Origin: Blastocatellia bacterium
Lineage (GTDB): Bacteria > Acidobacteriota > Blastocatellia > Pyrinomonadales > Pyrinomonadaceae
Length of the DNA: 64,000 bases
Assembly (NCBI GenBank): GCA_016789265.1
Contig: JAEUQK010000014.1
Coordinates: 62,001 to 126,000, forward strand
Reading direction: 5' to 3'
The stretch's first letter is position 1; each line of letters opens with the position of its first letter. Below are positions 1-8,771 of the stretch, piece after piece. The notes beneath the pieces are model-generated. The model saw only the letters and a program-made list of their open reading frames with translations, was not told the DNA's origin and searched no databases. The position numbers and the translations under genes were made by a program.

Positions 1-2
1 GT

Positions 3-122
3 GCAGATTTCCGCTTGAGCGAAGGCGACACGGTCGTGCTGATAGGTTCGACAAAAAAGGTCGACCGAGCAATTTCACTTCTGCAGCCGACAGAGGGCGG
101 CACTACAGGCTTTAATGCCTGA
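3..122 (+). CDS. C-terminal end of a TrkA-C (RCK) domain protein, 5' end outside window
   Basis: The third frame is open from the first bases to a TGA at 120-122 and gives 39 residues. They include the segment LSEGDTVVLIGS followed by KKVDRAISLLQ, a pattern typical of the last strand and helix of TrkA-C (RCK_C) domains. Such domains end potassium uptake regulators and CPA2-type cation/proton antiporters, where they bind nucleotides or small ligands in the cytoplasm. The parent protein cannot be told from this fragment. It lies upstream of, and in the same direction as, the ARPP-1 gene, with about 100 bases between them. Confidence 0.6.
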   Translation, partial: ADFRLSEGDTVVLIGSTKKVDRAISLLQPTEGGTTGFNA

Positions 123-225
123 ACAAGGATCACGCGGCAATGCTGCAAGATTCAGTTTTGTTCCACGTTCATTCCTTAGCAAATGAAACTCGTGTTTGAG
201 TAAACCGATGAAAAAAGGAGTGAAT

Positions 226-1230
226 ATGAAGTACCTAAGCCGATCGAGCATTTATGCTGCAATATTGATAATAGCCATTGCTGTCGTTGGGGGCCACGCA
301 CAAGAGGCCTATAGGATCTCAGCACCGTATGCATATAAGAACCTGACCATCTTTCTTATACACGGCAAGAACGAAACAAGTAAGACAAATATAGTTACTC
401 TTCAGGAAGCTATGAAAATGCAGATCCTGAGGGTCTATGAAACTTCAGATGTAAATGAATTGCAGGTTGAGAACATTTCCAAGCAGTTTGATGTGTTCAT
501 TCAATCGGGTGACATTGTTAAAGGAGGGAAACAGGATCGTGTGCTTGCGATCAGCATAATTATACCGGCTCGTTCCGGGCGAGTCTCGATCGAAGCCTAC
601 TGTGTAGAATCGGGCCGATGGGAAAAGCGGAAGAACGAGGATGCGAGGCAGTTCAGCTCGTCCGAAGAAAGGATCGTTTCAAAGGACCTTAAGGTAGCGG
701 CAAACGGCGCCCGATCTCAGCAGGAAGTTTGGTCAAAGGTTGCCGAGGCACAGAAGAAGTTGAGCAGTAATGTCGGCGTCGACGTTACGGCGAATGCTTC
801 GGGAACGAGCTTACAGCTGGCCCTTGAGAATGGAAAGGTTGCGGCATCGGCCGACGAATACGTTAAGAAACTGTCAAACTTGACCGCAGGCAAAACTGAT
901 GTGATCGGCTACGCATTTGCCATTAACGGCGAGATCAACAGCGCGGATATATACGTATCCAATGATCTCTTTAAGAAACTTTGGCCTCGAATGCTAAAGG
1001 CCGCGGCCGTTGAAGCTCTTGCAGAAGGGGATCGTGGTGGAAACAAAGCGTCGCCGAACCCTGCTTCGGTCGAAGCATTTCTAACCGACGCCGAAAAAGG
1101 AAAGGCCAAAGAACGACCGACAAGTGAAAGATCTAAGGTGGTCACGCGAGAAAGTAATGGAACCGCGGTATTTGAAGCGCGCGACAAAAGCGATCTGGTG
1201 GTCCACCGAAACTACGTGAAGGTTAACTAG
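226..1230 (+). CDS. secreted ARPP-1 family domain protein
   Basis: I chose the ATG at 226 because AAAGGAG lies five bases upstream; an in-frame TTG at 196 has no such site. The 334-residue product starts with a clear signal peptide (MKYLSR, a hydrophobic stretch ending GGHA). It then carries segments I associate with the ARPP-1 family: NLTIFLIHG, LRVYETSDVNEL and FIQSGDIVKGGKQDR, followed by IEAYCVESGRW. ARPP-1 proteins are predicted exported proteins without an established activity. The C-terminal 60 residues are charged and low in complexity. Its stop overlaps the convergent uvrC stop by eight bases. Family call is from memory; the molecular role is unknown. Confidence 0.7.
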   Translation: MKYLSRSSIYAAILIIAIAVVGGHAQEAYRISAPYAYKNLTIFLIHGKNETSKTNIVTLQEAMKMQILRVYETSDVNELQVENISKQFDVFIQSGDIVKGGKQDRVLAISIIIPARSGRVSIEAYCVESGRWEKRKNEDARQFSSSEERIVSKDLKVAANGARSQQEVWSKVAEAQKKLSSNVGVDVTANASGTSLQLALENGKVAASADEYVKKLSNLTAGKTDVIGYAFAINGEINSADIYVSNDLFKKLWPRMLKAAAVEALAEGDRGGNKASPNPASVEAFLTDAEKGKAKERPTSERSKVVTRESNGTAVFEARDKSDLVVHRNYVKVN

Positions 1231-3073
1231 GCTTAGGCGCAAGTCCTCGTTGATTTTCAAAATGGGCCGCGATATCTGTCGCGGCCTTCTTGCCGACGAA
1301 CGGAGCCATGTCCGCAACTGAGAGTTTCGCGATGCGTTCGATCGAACCGAACTCTTTTAGGAGCTTCATCTTTCGTTTGTCGCCGATCCCGGGTATCTCG
1401 GAAAGCTCTGAGGTGAAATCACGTTTCTCACGTCGTTTGCGGTGAAATTCGACCGCGGTCTTATGCGTTTCTTCGCGAATCTGGAGTATCAACCGAAACG
1501 CGAGGGAATTGCGTTCAAATGGGATCGGCTGGTCTTCACGGCCTCGCACGATCAAGTGGGAGATCTCCTTATGCTTCTTTGGCGGTTTTACTAGACCTAC
1601 CAACATGATCTGTTCCAGATCGAGGAGGTTCATCGCCGCCGACGCAGCCGAAAGCTGTCCTTTGCCGCCGTCTATGAATATCAGGCGGGGAAGTTGGCCG
1701 CCTTCGTCGAGTATTCGTTTGTATCGCCGGAGAACCGCTTCGTGCATTGACGCGAAATCGTCTTGGCCATGGACCGTTTTGATAATTAACCTGCGATACA
1801 GATTTTTCGCAGGTTTGCCGTTGTCAAATACGACGATCCCGGCGACATTTTCCGACCCGGATATATTCGAGATGTCGAACGATTCGATACGGTCAGGGAA
1901 GTGAGAAAGCTCAAGAACCTCCTGCAGTTCTTCCAGCACCTTTTGTGAATCAGGTTTGAGCACTCTAAAGCGTTGCTCGAATGCGATCTTTGCGTTGGTC
2001 TCAACAAGTTCAACAAGATGCCGCTTCTCTCCGATCTTCGGATGAAAGATCCTTACACGTCGTCCGCGGCGCTCGGTCAATAGTCTTTCAAGCGTAATTC
2101 TATCTTCGAAATCGTTTGGCACGTGTATCTCAAGAGGCACATAATCGGTCGAATAATATTGGATGAGTACCTCTCCGAGAAAATCCCCTGCGTCAAACGA
2201 ATCGTCTTCCGGCAGATCTTCCCAAAAGAACTCGCGGCGGCCAACGATGCGTCCTTCCCGCATCGTGAATAGCTGCAAGGCAAGCCGCTGTTCTTCGCGG
2301 TAGAACCCGAAAATATCAACGTCGCGTTCCGCCGTATACGCCATTTTTTGTTGTTCGCCGAGAGCGATGACCGTATTCCGAAGATCGCGATATTTTGCAG
2401 CAAGCTCGTACTTTCCATCCTCGGAAAAACGCCACATACGCTGTTCCAGATCCGCGGCCAGTTCCTTATTTTTACCTTCAAGCAGTGTCTTTACGTCTCC
2501 GGCGGCTTCCTGATATTCGCCCTGTGTACACAGCCCTTTTACGCAGGGGCCGAGACATCGCTTCAGGTGATACTCCAAACAAGGCCGAGACAGCTTTCCG
2601 TCAATTTCAATATCGCAAGTTCGCAGCTGAAATGCTCGATTGACCAGATCCAGCGTTTTTCGTGCAAGCGATGCCGGCAACATTGGGCCGTAATAACTTG
2701 AACCGTCGCGAACGATCTTGCGTGTGATGACGACCTTGGGAAATGGCTCGTTCGTCATTTTCAAGTGCGGGTACTGCTTATCGTCCTTTAGCATGATATT
2801 GAAGCGGGGTTTATGCTTCTTTATCAGGTTAGACTCAAGGACGAGAGCTTCTACTTCGCTGTCAACTACGATGAATTCAAAATCAGTTATTTGTTTAACA
2901 AGTTGCCGGGTCTTGTAGTCGAGATTTCGGCTGGCTTGAAAATAAGATCGGACGCGATTGCGGAGGTTCTTAGCCTTTCCGACGTAGAGAATTTTTCCCG
3001 CCGTGTTTTTGTGCAGGTAGATGCCTGCCGAATTAGGCAAAGTTCTGAGCTTTTCTTCGATCGTCACAACCAC
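1223..3073 (-). CDS. uvrC: UvrABC excinuclease subunit C
   Basis: UvrC makes both incisions around bulky DNA lesions in nucleotide excision repair. The 616-residue protein has the usual order. A GIY-YIG nuclease domain lies at the N terminus (GIY at 17-19, YVG at 30-32, then GKAKNLRNRV). A Cys-containing segment follows (CLEYHLKRCLGPC), then a UVR motif near residues 200-235 that contacts UvrB, an RNase H-like nuclease half, and helix-hairpin-helix motifs near the end (SEIPGIGDKRK). The start is GTG; a second GTG two codons later is also possible. No strong Shine-Dalgarno site precedes it. It is convergent with the ARPP-1 gene. Confidence 0.97.
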   Translation of the reverse strand: MVVTIEEKLRTLPNSAGIYLHKNTAGKILYVGKAKNLRNRVRSYFQASRNLDYKTRQLVKQITDFEFIVVDSEVEALVLESNLIKKHKPRFNIMLKDDKQYPHLKMTNEPFPKVVITRKIVRDGSSYYGPMLPASLARKTLDLVNRAFQLRTCDIEIDGKLSRPCLEYHLKRCLGPCVKGLCTQGEYQEAAGDVKTLLEGKNKELAADLEQRMWRFSEDGKYELAAKYRDLRNTVIALGEQQKMAYTAERDVDIFGFYREEQRLALQLFTMREGRIVGRREFFWEDLPEDDSFDAGDFLGEVLIQYYSTDYVPLEIHVPNDFEDRITLERLLTERRGRRVRIFHPKIGEKRHLVELVETNAKIAFEQRFRVLKPDSQKVLEELQEVLELSHFPDRIESFDISNISGSENVAGIVVFDNGKPAKNLYRRLIIKTVHGQDDFASMHEAVLRRYKRILDEGGQLPRLIFIDGGKGQLSAASAAMNLLDLEQIMLVGLVKPPKKHKEISHLIVRGREDQPIPFERNSLAFRLILQIREETHKTAVEFHRKRREKRDFTSELSEIPGIGDKRKMKLLKEFGSIERIAKLSVADMAPFVGKKAATDIAAHFENQRGLAPKPS

Positions 3074-3100
3074 GATTTTAACTTAGTGACGTTTAAATGG

Positions 3101-3135
3101 ATAAAAGCCCGGAAGCCTCTATTGAGGCAACCGGG
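3101..3135 (-). terminator. intrinsic terminator after the 23-residue peptide gene
   Basis: Arms CCCGG-AA-GCCTC and GAGGC-AA-CCGGG surround a four-base loop (3108-3135). Read on the minus strand the hairpin is followed by CTTTTAT. It lies 26 bases past the stop of the small minus-strand ORF, so it would end that transcript before it runs into uvrC. Confidence 0.65.
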
Positions 3136-3160
3136 TCTCTGGGTGTGGGCTGGGCAGTTA

Positions 3161-3232
3161 TTAGTAAATTCTTTGAACAGCCGGTAGAAGTAATCCGATA
3201 AGTACTGCAATGATCCCAACAGTTGTAAGCAT
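3161..3232 (-). CDS. 23-residue single-span membrane peptide
   Basis: ATG at 3232-3230 follows AGGAGAA by eight bases, a near-ideal ribosome binding site, and the frame stops after 23 codons. The peptide is almost entirely hydrophobic (MLTTVGIIAV, then LIGLLLPAVQRIY), enough for one membrane span. A hairpin terminator follows on the same strand. I do not recognise a family. The central residues resemble the hydrophobic N-terminal helix of pseudopilin-like proteins, but no further reading frame continues it. Start site, terminator and isolation between uvrC and tsaC argue for a real small gene; translation is unproven. Confidence 0.5.
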   Translation of the reverse strand: MLTTVGIIAVLIGLLLPAVQRIY

Positions 3233-3363
3233 GGTATTAGTTCTCCTAAATATTATTGCTGTTTCCGAACTCATTGCGGCCTCGCCGCTGTTTCGGTCAC
3301 ATTTGAAAGACGACGCTTTCGCTCGTTTTTGCGTTCTTTTTGGTTCTGAGTGAAAATTTTTTA

Positions 3364-4305
3364 ATGGATACGATCGTCACGACCTCACCGACCGAGGCTG
3401 CAAAGTTCATCAGACGGGGCGGAACAGTTGCGTTTCCGACGGAGACCGTTTATGGCCTGGGTGCGAATGTGTTCGATGAAGTTGCGGTCTCCAAGATATT
3501 TAACGCGAAAAAGCGGCCCGCCGATAATCCATTGATCGCCCATATCGGTAGGTTGGATCAGGTCAAAACACTTGCGGCCGAAGTACCAGTGTTCGCCCAA
3601 AGGTTGATCGACGCGTTTTTCCCAGGGCCGCTTACAGTCGTCTTAAGGAAATCTGAAAAAGTGCCGATGATCGCTACAGCCGGTTTGGATACAATTGGCG
3701 TTCGCATGCCGCGGAACGAACTAGCACGTGAATTTCTGCTTGCTAGTGGAACTCCGGTAGTTGCACCGTCGGCAAATCTTTCGGGACGTCCCAGCCCGAC
3801 TACCTGGCAGGCGGTTTATGAAGACCTTAATGGACGGATCGACTGCATCCTTCAAGGAGAGGCGACCGAGATCGGTTTGGAATCAACCGTTGTCGACTGT
3901 TCCGGAGAATCTCCCGTCGTCTTACGGCAGGGAGCAATAGCCCTTGATCAGATACGCGCTGAAGTCCATAACGCCGTACTCGCTGAATCAAGCGACGGAG
4001 AATCGCCAAAAAGCCCGGGAATGAAATATCGTCATTATTCCCCAACGGCTAAGGTTAAGATCATTGAGGCAGGGAATGGCATCCTTGATCCATTGACTTC
4101 TGCGTATATCGGTATTGTTGATCCGGAGATCACCCTCGGCATGAAATTAATTGTTCCTGATATTCAAGCGTATGCGCATTCTGTGTTTGAGTTTTTTAGA
4201 GAATGCGATCGCAAGAGTATCGGGACGATATACTGCGAGAAAGTGATGGACGAAGGGATCGGTGCTGCCTTGATGGACCGACTTCGACGCGCAGCACACG
4301 ATTAA
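3364..4305 (+). CDS. tsaC: L-threonylcarbamoyladenylate synthase (TsaC/Sua5 family)
   Basis: The enzyme makes threonylcarbamoyl-AMP from threonine, bicarbonate and ATP for the t6A37 modification of ANN-decoding tRNAs. The YrdC-type fold is evident from GGTVAFPTETVYGLG near the start, KKRPADNPLIAHI, FFPGPLTVVL and SANLSGRPSPT. At 313 residues it is the long Sua5 form: a C-terminal domain follows a SPGMKYRHYSP linker. ATG at 3364 is preferred over the in-frame TTG at 3340 because it sits directly before the conserved N-terminal region. The partner gene tsaD is at 44.8 kb. Its last four bases overlap the convergent GT39 gene. Confidence 0.93.
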   Translation: MDTIVTTSPTEAAKFIRRGGTVAFPTETVYGLGANVFDEVAVSKIFNAKKRPADNPLIAHIGRLDQVKTLAAEVPVFAQRLIDAFFPGPLTVVLRKSEKVPMIATAGLDTIGVRMPRNELAREFLLASGTPVVAPSANLSGRPSPTTWQAVYEDLNGRIDCILQGEATEIGLESTVVDCSGESPVVLRQGAIALDQIRAEVHNAVLAESSDGESPKSPGMKYRHYSPTAKVKIIEAGNGILDPLTSAYIGIVDPEITLGMKLIVPDIQAYAHSVFEFFRECDRKSIGTIYCEKVMDEGIGAALMDRLRRAAHD

Positions 4306-5807
4306 GGTGTATTCTCGCGTGCGGCGATGATCGAGGTTTCATTATTTTGAGCGATCAGTTCAGCTTGCAAAAGAGTGCTTTCTAGTGCCTGGTGAGCCCA
4401 TTCGTTGGGCACGAGTATCAGGACTGCGTTCCCATTTCTTCTCCTTATCTCGTTCAAGATCTCATTTACGCCGTACAGCCTCATCTGTTTTCCGTCGGCC
4501 GAGCGCAACAATCTGCCGGCCGCGTAGAACTCTGCGTTATGATTTATCGCATGCTGGCTCAGCACTTCAGCGTCAGAATAACCGCGAGCGTCGGCCTCGG
4601 CTAAAAGACGTTTGACCGAGTCGTCGTCGGCAAATCTCGGGACGGCTGTTACCAACAGCATGATGACGACGCCAATGGTTGCAGCGGCAATTCCGACAAT
4701 GTACGGTTCTCGACCCGGCCTGTTTTTCAAATAGCCAACGATCGCGACGGCTGCGAAAATCAATGCCGGCGGCAATGCCGGTAAAATATATCCCGGAAGT
4801 TTAGAACCCGAAAACGAAAAGAAAACGAGCGGTACAAGCAGCCAGGCCGCCGCAAATTTTAATAACGAATTGAATCGGGTATCAAATTCGTCACCTCCCT
4901 TAAAGACATTTTTTAGCGATCGCCATACGCCTGAAACAAAGAATGGAAGCCATGGGATCGTCATCAACGGCAAGACCCAAAAGAAGAAATAGAACGGCTG
5001 CGGATGGAAGTATTTGTTCGATGTGTATCGCTGAAAATGGTGCTGAATGAAAAACTCATCGATGAATTCCCAACCGTTCGTCAGGTACATCGGCAAATAC
5101 CAAAGCGACGCAACAAGAAGCGAGACAACGGTTCCCCACAGGACACTGAACAAAACCTTGTTGCCCGGCCATTTCCACGACAATACGAAATAAAAACTGA
5201 CGATCGAAAACGGAAATACGATCCCGATCAAGCCCTTTGCCAGCAAGGCCAGGCCAATAAAAACATAGAAACCTGCAAGAGGAACCAGTGAGTTTTGCGT
5301 CTGATCCCATATATAAAAGCAGACCAACGCCGCCGTCATCGGGAAGGTCAGGATAATGTCAAAACTTGCTCCTCGAGCGAACACTATTATCCCGATCGAC
5401 GTTGCCGCGATGAGTCCAAGAAGTTTCCCAAAGTTCAGAAAGCCATCATTCGAGAGTTTCCCGTTTAACGATCGTCCGAGCAGCCACATGCTGAGCACCG
5501 TTCCCAGGCCGAACAATGCCGAGCCAAATCTCGCGGCAAACTCAGTTACGCCGAAAACGCGATAAGACGAGATCTGCAGCCAATATAGAAGAGCCGGTTT
5601 CTCAAACCAGTGGTAACCGCCAAGAGTGGGCGTTACGAAGTCGCCGCGTTCGAACATTTCGCGTGCGACCTGCGAGTAGCGAGGTTCATCCGGCCCTACA
5701 AGCGGAATCGTCAGGCCAAAAAAATAAACGGCAACGACGATGACCGCGGCGAACGCCCAAAATGTCCGAGAGTAAAACCAGTGATTATTTGAGCCGTTCT
5801 TTGTCAT
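4302..5807 (-). CDS. ArnT/PMT-like GT39-family glycosyltransferase, integral membrane
   Basis: A 501-residue polytopic membrane protein. Its first loop holds VGPDEPRYSQVAREM and GGYHWFEKPALLYWL, the acidic loop and lipid-sugar site characteristic of ArnT-like GT39 enzymes. These use polyprenyl-phosphate sugars as donors at the outer face of the cytoplasmic membrane to modify lipid A, glycans or proteins. Roughly ten hydrophobic segments follow, then a soluble C-terminal part of about 100 residues. The acceptor cannot be deduced. It is divergent from the Gfo/Idh/MocA gene with 58 bases between starts, so they may share a control region. Confidence 0.85.
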   Translation of the reverse strand: MTKNGSNNHWFYSRTFWAFAAVIVVAVYFFGLTIPLVGPDEPRYSQVAREMFERGDFVTPTLGGYHWFEKPALLYWLQISSYRVFGVTEFAARFGSALFGLGTVLSMWLLGRSLNGKLSNDGFLNFGKLLGLIAATSIGIIVFARGASFDIILTFPMTAALVCFYIWDQTQNSLVPLAGFYVFIGLALLAKGLIGIVFPFSIVSFYFVLSWKWPGNKVLFSVLWGTVVSLLVASLWYLPMYLTNGWEFIDEFFIQHHFQRYTSNKYFHPQPFYFFFWVLPLMTIPWLPFFVSGVWRSLKNVFKGGDEFDTRFNSLLKFAAAWLLVPLVFFSFSGSKLPGYILPALPPALIFAAVAIVGYLKNRPGREPYIVGIAAATIGVVIMLLVTAVPRFADDDSVKRLLAEADARGYSDAEVLSQHAINHNAEFYAAGRLLRSADGKQMRLYGVNEILNEIRRRNGNAVLILVPNEWAHQALESTLLQAELIAQNNETSIIAARENTP

Positions 5808-5865
5808 TTACAGCACGATGGCCGAAAATGATAAGTATTGCTGAAAAAGCGATTAGGTTCAAATA

Positions 5866-6855
5866 ATGGCAGATAAACCGAAACTCAGGGCGGCAGCGAT
5901 CGGCGTCGGCAGCCTCGGCCGCCATCATGCCCGGAATTATGCCGAATTGGCACGCGAAGGGCGGGTTGATCTCGTAGGCGTGTGTGATGCTAACTCGGAA
6001 ACCGCTGCTCGGATAGCCGCGGATAATGGATGTGAAGGGTTCACGGATTGGAATGAGATCCTGAATCGGGTCGATCTGGTTTCCATCGCGACCCCGACAG
6101 AGACGCATTGCGAGATCGCGTGTGCGTTTCTCGAGAAAGGTATTCATACGCTTGTCGAAAAACCGATTGCGATGACATTGGACGAAGCGGACCGAATGAT
6201 AGCTGCCGCTAAAAGTTCAGGGGCGAAGTTGATGGTTGGTCAGCTTGAACGGTTCAATCCGGCTATGGTCGCCCTTCGGCCGCATGTTACGAATCCGCTC
6301 TATTTCGAGATCCACCGAGTTTCTCCATTCCCTAACCGATCGCTGGACGTTGATGTCGTCCTCGACGTGATGATACACGATCTCGATGCGGTTCAATGGC
6401 TTGTCGGCGAAGATGTAGGAGTTTCGGCGATACATGCCGTAGGCATTCCGGTCATTTCAGAAAAGGTCGATGCCGCGAACGCACGGATCGAATTCGAGAA
6501 TGGAGCGGTCGCGAATATTACCGCGTCGCGTATCGGTACAGAAAAGATCCGCAAGACCCGGTTTTATCAGACAAACGCCTATGTCGTGCTTGATTACGCG
6601 ACGAAATTCGCATCGCTGACATCGTTGGATCCTGAAGCATCTCATCCATTGCTTGGAATTTCTATTGATCGGTTGGAAATCATCGACGTTGAGCCCCTAC
6701 GGGCTGAAATAACCGCATTCTTAGATGCGATCGAACATAATACTGTCCCGCCGGTTACAGGGCACGACGGTCGCCGGGCATTGGCATTAGCGGTAGGAGT
6801 TCTTGAAAAGATCGAAGCCCATGTAAGGCGATTAGATGTGAGCAAGCAACTTTGA
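5866..6855 (+). CDS. Gfo/Idh/MocA family NAD(P)-dependent oxidoreductase
   Basis: The N-terminal Rossmann fold begins with IGVGSLGRHHARNYAEL and VGVCDAN. The family motif EKPIAMTLDEAD follows at about residues 105-116; its Lys is the usual catalytic residue. The C-terminal part matches the alpha/beta dimerisation domain of the family. Length (329 residues) is normal. Members oxidise or reduce sugars, inositols and nucleotide sugars. Divergence from a membrane glycosyltransferase suggests envelope sugar work, but that is only inference. A bidirectional hairpin terminator follows. Confidence 0.88.
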   Translation: MADKPKLRAAAIGVGSLGRHHARNYAELAREGRVDLVGVCDANSETAARIAADNGCEGFTDWNEILNRVDLVSIATPTETHCEIACAFLEKGIHTLVEKPIAMTLDEADRMIAAAKSSGAKLMVGQLERFNPAMVALRPHVTNPLYFEIHRVSPFPNRSLDVDVVLDVMIHDLDAVQWLVGEDVGVSAIHAVGIPVISEKVDAANARIEFENGAVANITASRIGTEKIRKTRFYQTNAYVVLDYATKFASLTSLDPEASHPLLGISIDRLEIIDVEPLRAEITAFLDAIEHNTVPPVTGHDGRRALALAVGVLEKIEAHVRRLDVSKQL

Positions 6856-6898
6856 TCTGAAGGCTGGATGTGTTCTGGGTCGAGCCGGAAAACGAGCT

Positions 6899-6929
6899 GG
6901 GCCGAACAAACGACTCGTTTGAACGGCCC
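6899..6929. terminator. bidirectional hairpin between convergent genes
   Basis: Arms GGGCCG-AA-CAAACG and CGTTTG-AA-CGGCCC enclose a three-base loop. The minus-strand side is followed a few bases later by CGTTTTCC; the plus side by ATAATTTGGTT. It lies between the Gfo/Idh/MocA gene and the converging small gene, so it probably ends both transcripts. Confidence 0.55.
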
Positions 6930-6954
6930 ATAATTTGGTTAAGAGAGGCGTAGA

Positions 6955-7413
6955 CTATGCTCCCGCTTCTTTTGCTTGTTCAGCCATCTGCTCGTTGATC
7001 GACTTCATCCATTCACGTGTCTTCTCGAGTCGTTCTTTTCCGCCCGGCGAATTGTAGATCAGTTTCTCGAGATTTTTGAATGCATCAGGCATTTCCCATT
7101 TGGTCCTTAACTCTTCGATGAACGGTTCGATCTTTGCGAACACACCGATCTGTTCACCGGTCGTCTCATGAAACATATCGGCATCAATAGCTCCATGCCG
7201 AACAAACGTCGCCGCCATATCCCAATATGACAGGACCATCCGAAGATAGCCGCCGACTTCCGGATCCATCATTGTTCTTTCAATATCTTCCGAGCTCTGA
7301 GGATTAAAGGTGAACATCCAGTTGCGAGCCTTCCGCATCGTCTCTTCTCGCCGCAGGTCATATAGCTGCATTATCAATTCCGCCGAACGCGCGGCAGATT
7401 TTTCTTTACCCAT
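6955..7413 (-). CDS. conserved hypothetical cytoplasmic protein, 152 residues
   Basis: ATG follows GGAGGG by eleven bases. The product has no signal peptide or membrane span and is mostly helical with many charged residues. Noticeable segments are MMDPEVGGYLRMVLSYWDMAA and FVRHGAID, reminiscent of DUF4760-like proteins, which have no known function. I cannot assign a role. It is convergent with the Gfo/Idh/MocA gene and divergent from the serine hydrolase (96 bases between starts). Confidence 0.7.
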   Translation of the reverse strand: MGKEKSAARSAELIMQLYDLRREETMRKARNWMFTFNPQSSEDIERTMMDPEVGGYLRMVLSYWDMAATFVRHGAIDADMFHETTGEQIGVFAKIEPFIEELRTKWEMPDAFKNLEKLIYNSPGGKERLEKTREWMKSINEQMAEQAKEAGA

Positions 7414-7508
7414 AAAAATGAACCCTCCAGTGTATTAGTACGAGTGAGAAGTGTATTTTTATATCCTGCCCGTGTCAACTGATTTCTGCTTGGGTAACAT
7501 ATATACGG

Positions 7509-8645
7509 ATGAACAAAGAGATCTCACAATTCCTTAGCGAACGAATAGCCGCAAATGATTTCCCATCAGCGGTTTACCTCGTTGCCGAGAAAGGCGAGAT
7601 CGTTTATCAAGATGCCCTTGGCTACGCCGTCGTCGAGCCCGAACTCATTCCCGCAAGGCTCGACACGATATATGACCTAGCGAGTTTGACCAAGCCGCTT
7701 GTCACGGGACTGTTAACCGCCCAACAGCTAGAGGATGGCGAACTGGAGCTGGGATCGAAGATCGGCGAAGAACATATAGTGTTCAGGAACTCTGCTGTTG
7801 CCGAGTTGACCGTGCAGGAACTGGCCACTCACACTTCCGGGTTGCCTGCATGGAGGCCGTTTTATCTGCTTGCCCGATCGGCATCACCGATTGACCTCGG
7901 TACCATGATCAGGATGTTGGAGATCAGAAAGCCGGGTACAATTGTGGAGTACAGCGACCTGAACTTCCTTGCCTTATCGATCTTGATCGAAGAGGGTCAA
8001 CCGGACCTTGAATTTGAGCTCGGAGTTGCGAATGAGCTCGGTCTGAATCGTACGTGCTTTAATCCACTTCAAAAAGGATTTGAACGAATTGAGATCGCCG
8101 CCAGTGAACTAGGAAACGAATACGAGAAACAAACCTGTGTCGAGCAAGGCTATCTTCAACCACCAGCTACCGCAGGCGAGACTGACCGGAGTTTAGTATT
8201 CCGTGATCATCAGATCTGGGGTGACGTCCATGACGGAAACGCATATTTCATGGACGGTGTCGCGGGACATGCGGGTTTATTCTCTACCGCTCCCGAAGTC
8301 TTTAAGATCGCTCTTCAGTTCCTCCCTCAACATTCCCAATTGTTAAAGCCGGGAACATGCGAACTGTTTCGCAAAAATTTCACTGAAGGAATGAACGAAG
8401 ACCGTTCCTTCGCGTTTCAACTCGCCTCATCGGAAGGTTCGACCGCCGGGACCAACATGTCGCCGGAGAGCTTTGGCCACAATGGTTTTACGGGAACGAG
8501 CCTTTGGATCGACCCGGTAAACGACCGAATCTTCATTCTTCTTACAAATCGTACACATCATCATCCGCTGCCGTTCGTAAATATCAATTCCGTAAGACGC
8601 CGATTCCACGATCTCGCGATCGAAGGGTTGGACCGGCGGCGTTGA
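7509..8645 (+). CDS. serine hydrolase of the class C beta-lactamase/D-Ala-D-Ala peptidase fold
   Basis: The active-site SxxK is S59-L-T-K62 within YDLASLTKPL. A YSD-type second motif (EYSDLNF) replaces the usual YxN, and HNGFTGTSLW stands where the KTG-like motif is expected. There is no signal peptide, so a cytoplasmic esterase or peptidase is as likely as a cell-wall enzyme. Length (378) fits the family. Substrate is unknown. Confidence 0.85.
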   Translation: MNKEISQFLSERIAANDFPSAVYLVAEKGEIVYQDALGYAVVEPELIPARLDTIYDLASLTKPLVTGLLTAQQLEDGELELGSKIGEEHIVFRNSAVAELTVQELATHTSGLPAWRPFYLLARSASPIDLGTMIRMLEIRKPGTIVEYSDLNFLALSILIEEGQPDLEFELGVANELGLNRTCFNPLQKGFERIEIAASELGNEYEKQTCVEQGYLQPPATAGETDRSLVFRDHQIWGDVHDGNAYFMDGVAGHAGLFSTAPEVFKIALQFLPQHSQLLKPGTCELFRKNFTEGMNEDRSFAFQLASSEGSTAGTNMSPESFGHNGFTGTSLWIDPVNDRIFILLTNRTHHHPLPFVNINSVRRRFHDLAIEGLDRRR

Positions 8646-8771
8646 CCAATAGGTGACGATTCACACGTTTTGTTCCAGGTTTCTCGCCAAAAATAGTTAG
8701 CAACGCGTCTAGAGGATTGATAATCATAAAATCGCTTTCCCCAAAGTACCTGTCTGCAAACGGAGATTTCG

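Noticed and set aside
1509..1904. Plus-strand frame (131 codons) opposite uvrC
   Set aside because: Lies wholly inside the well-supported uvrC frame and has no domain.
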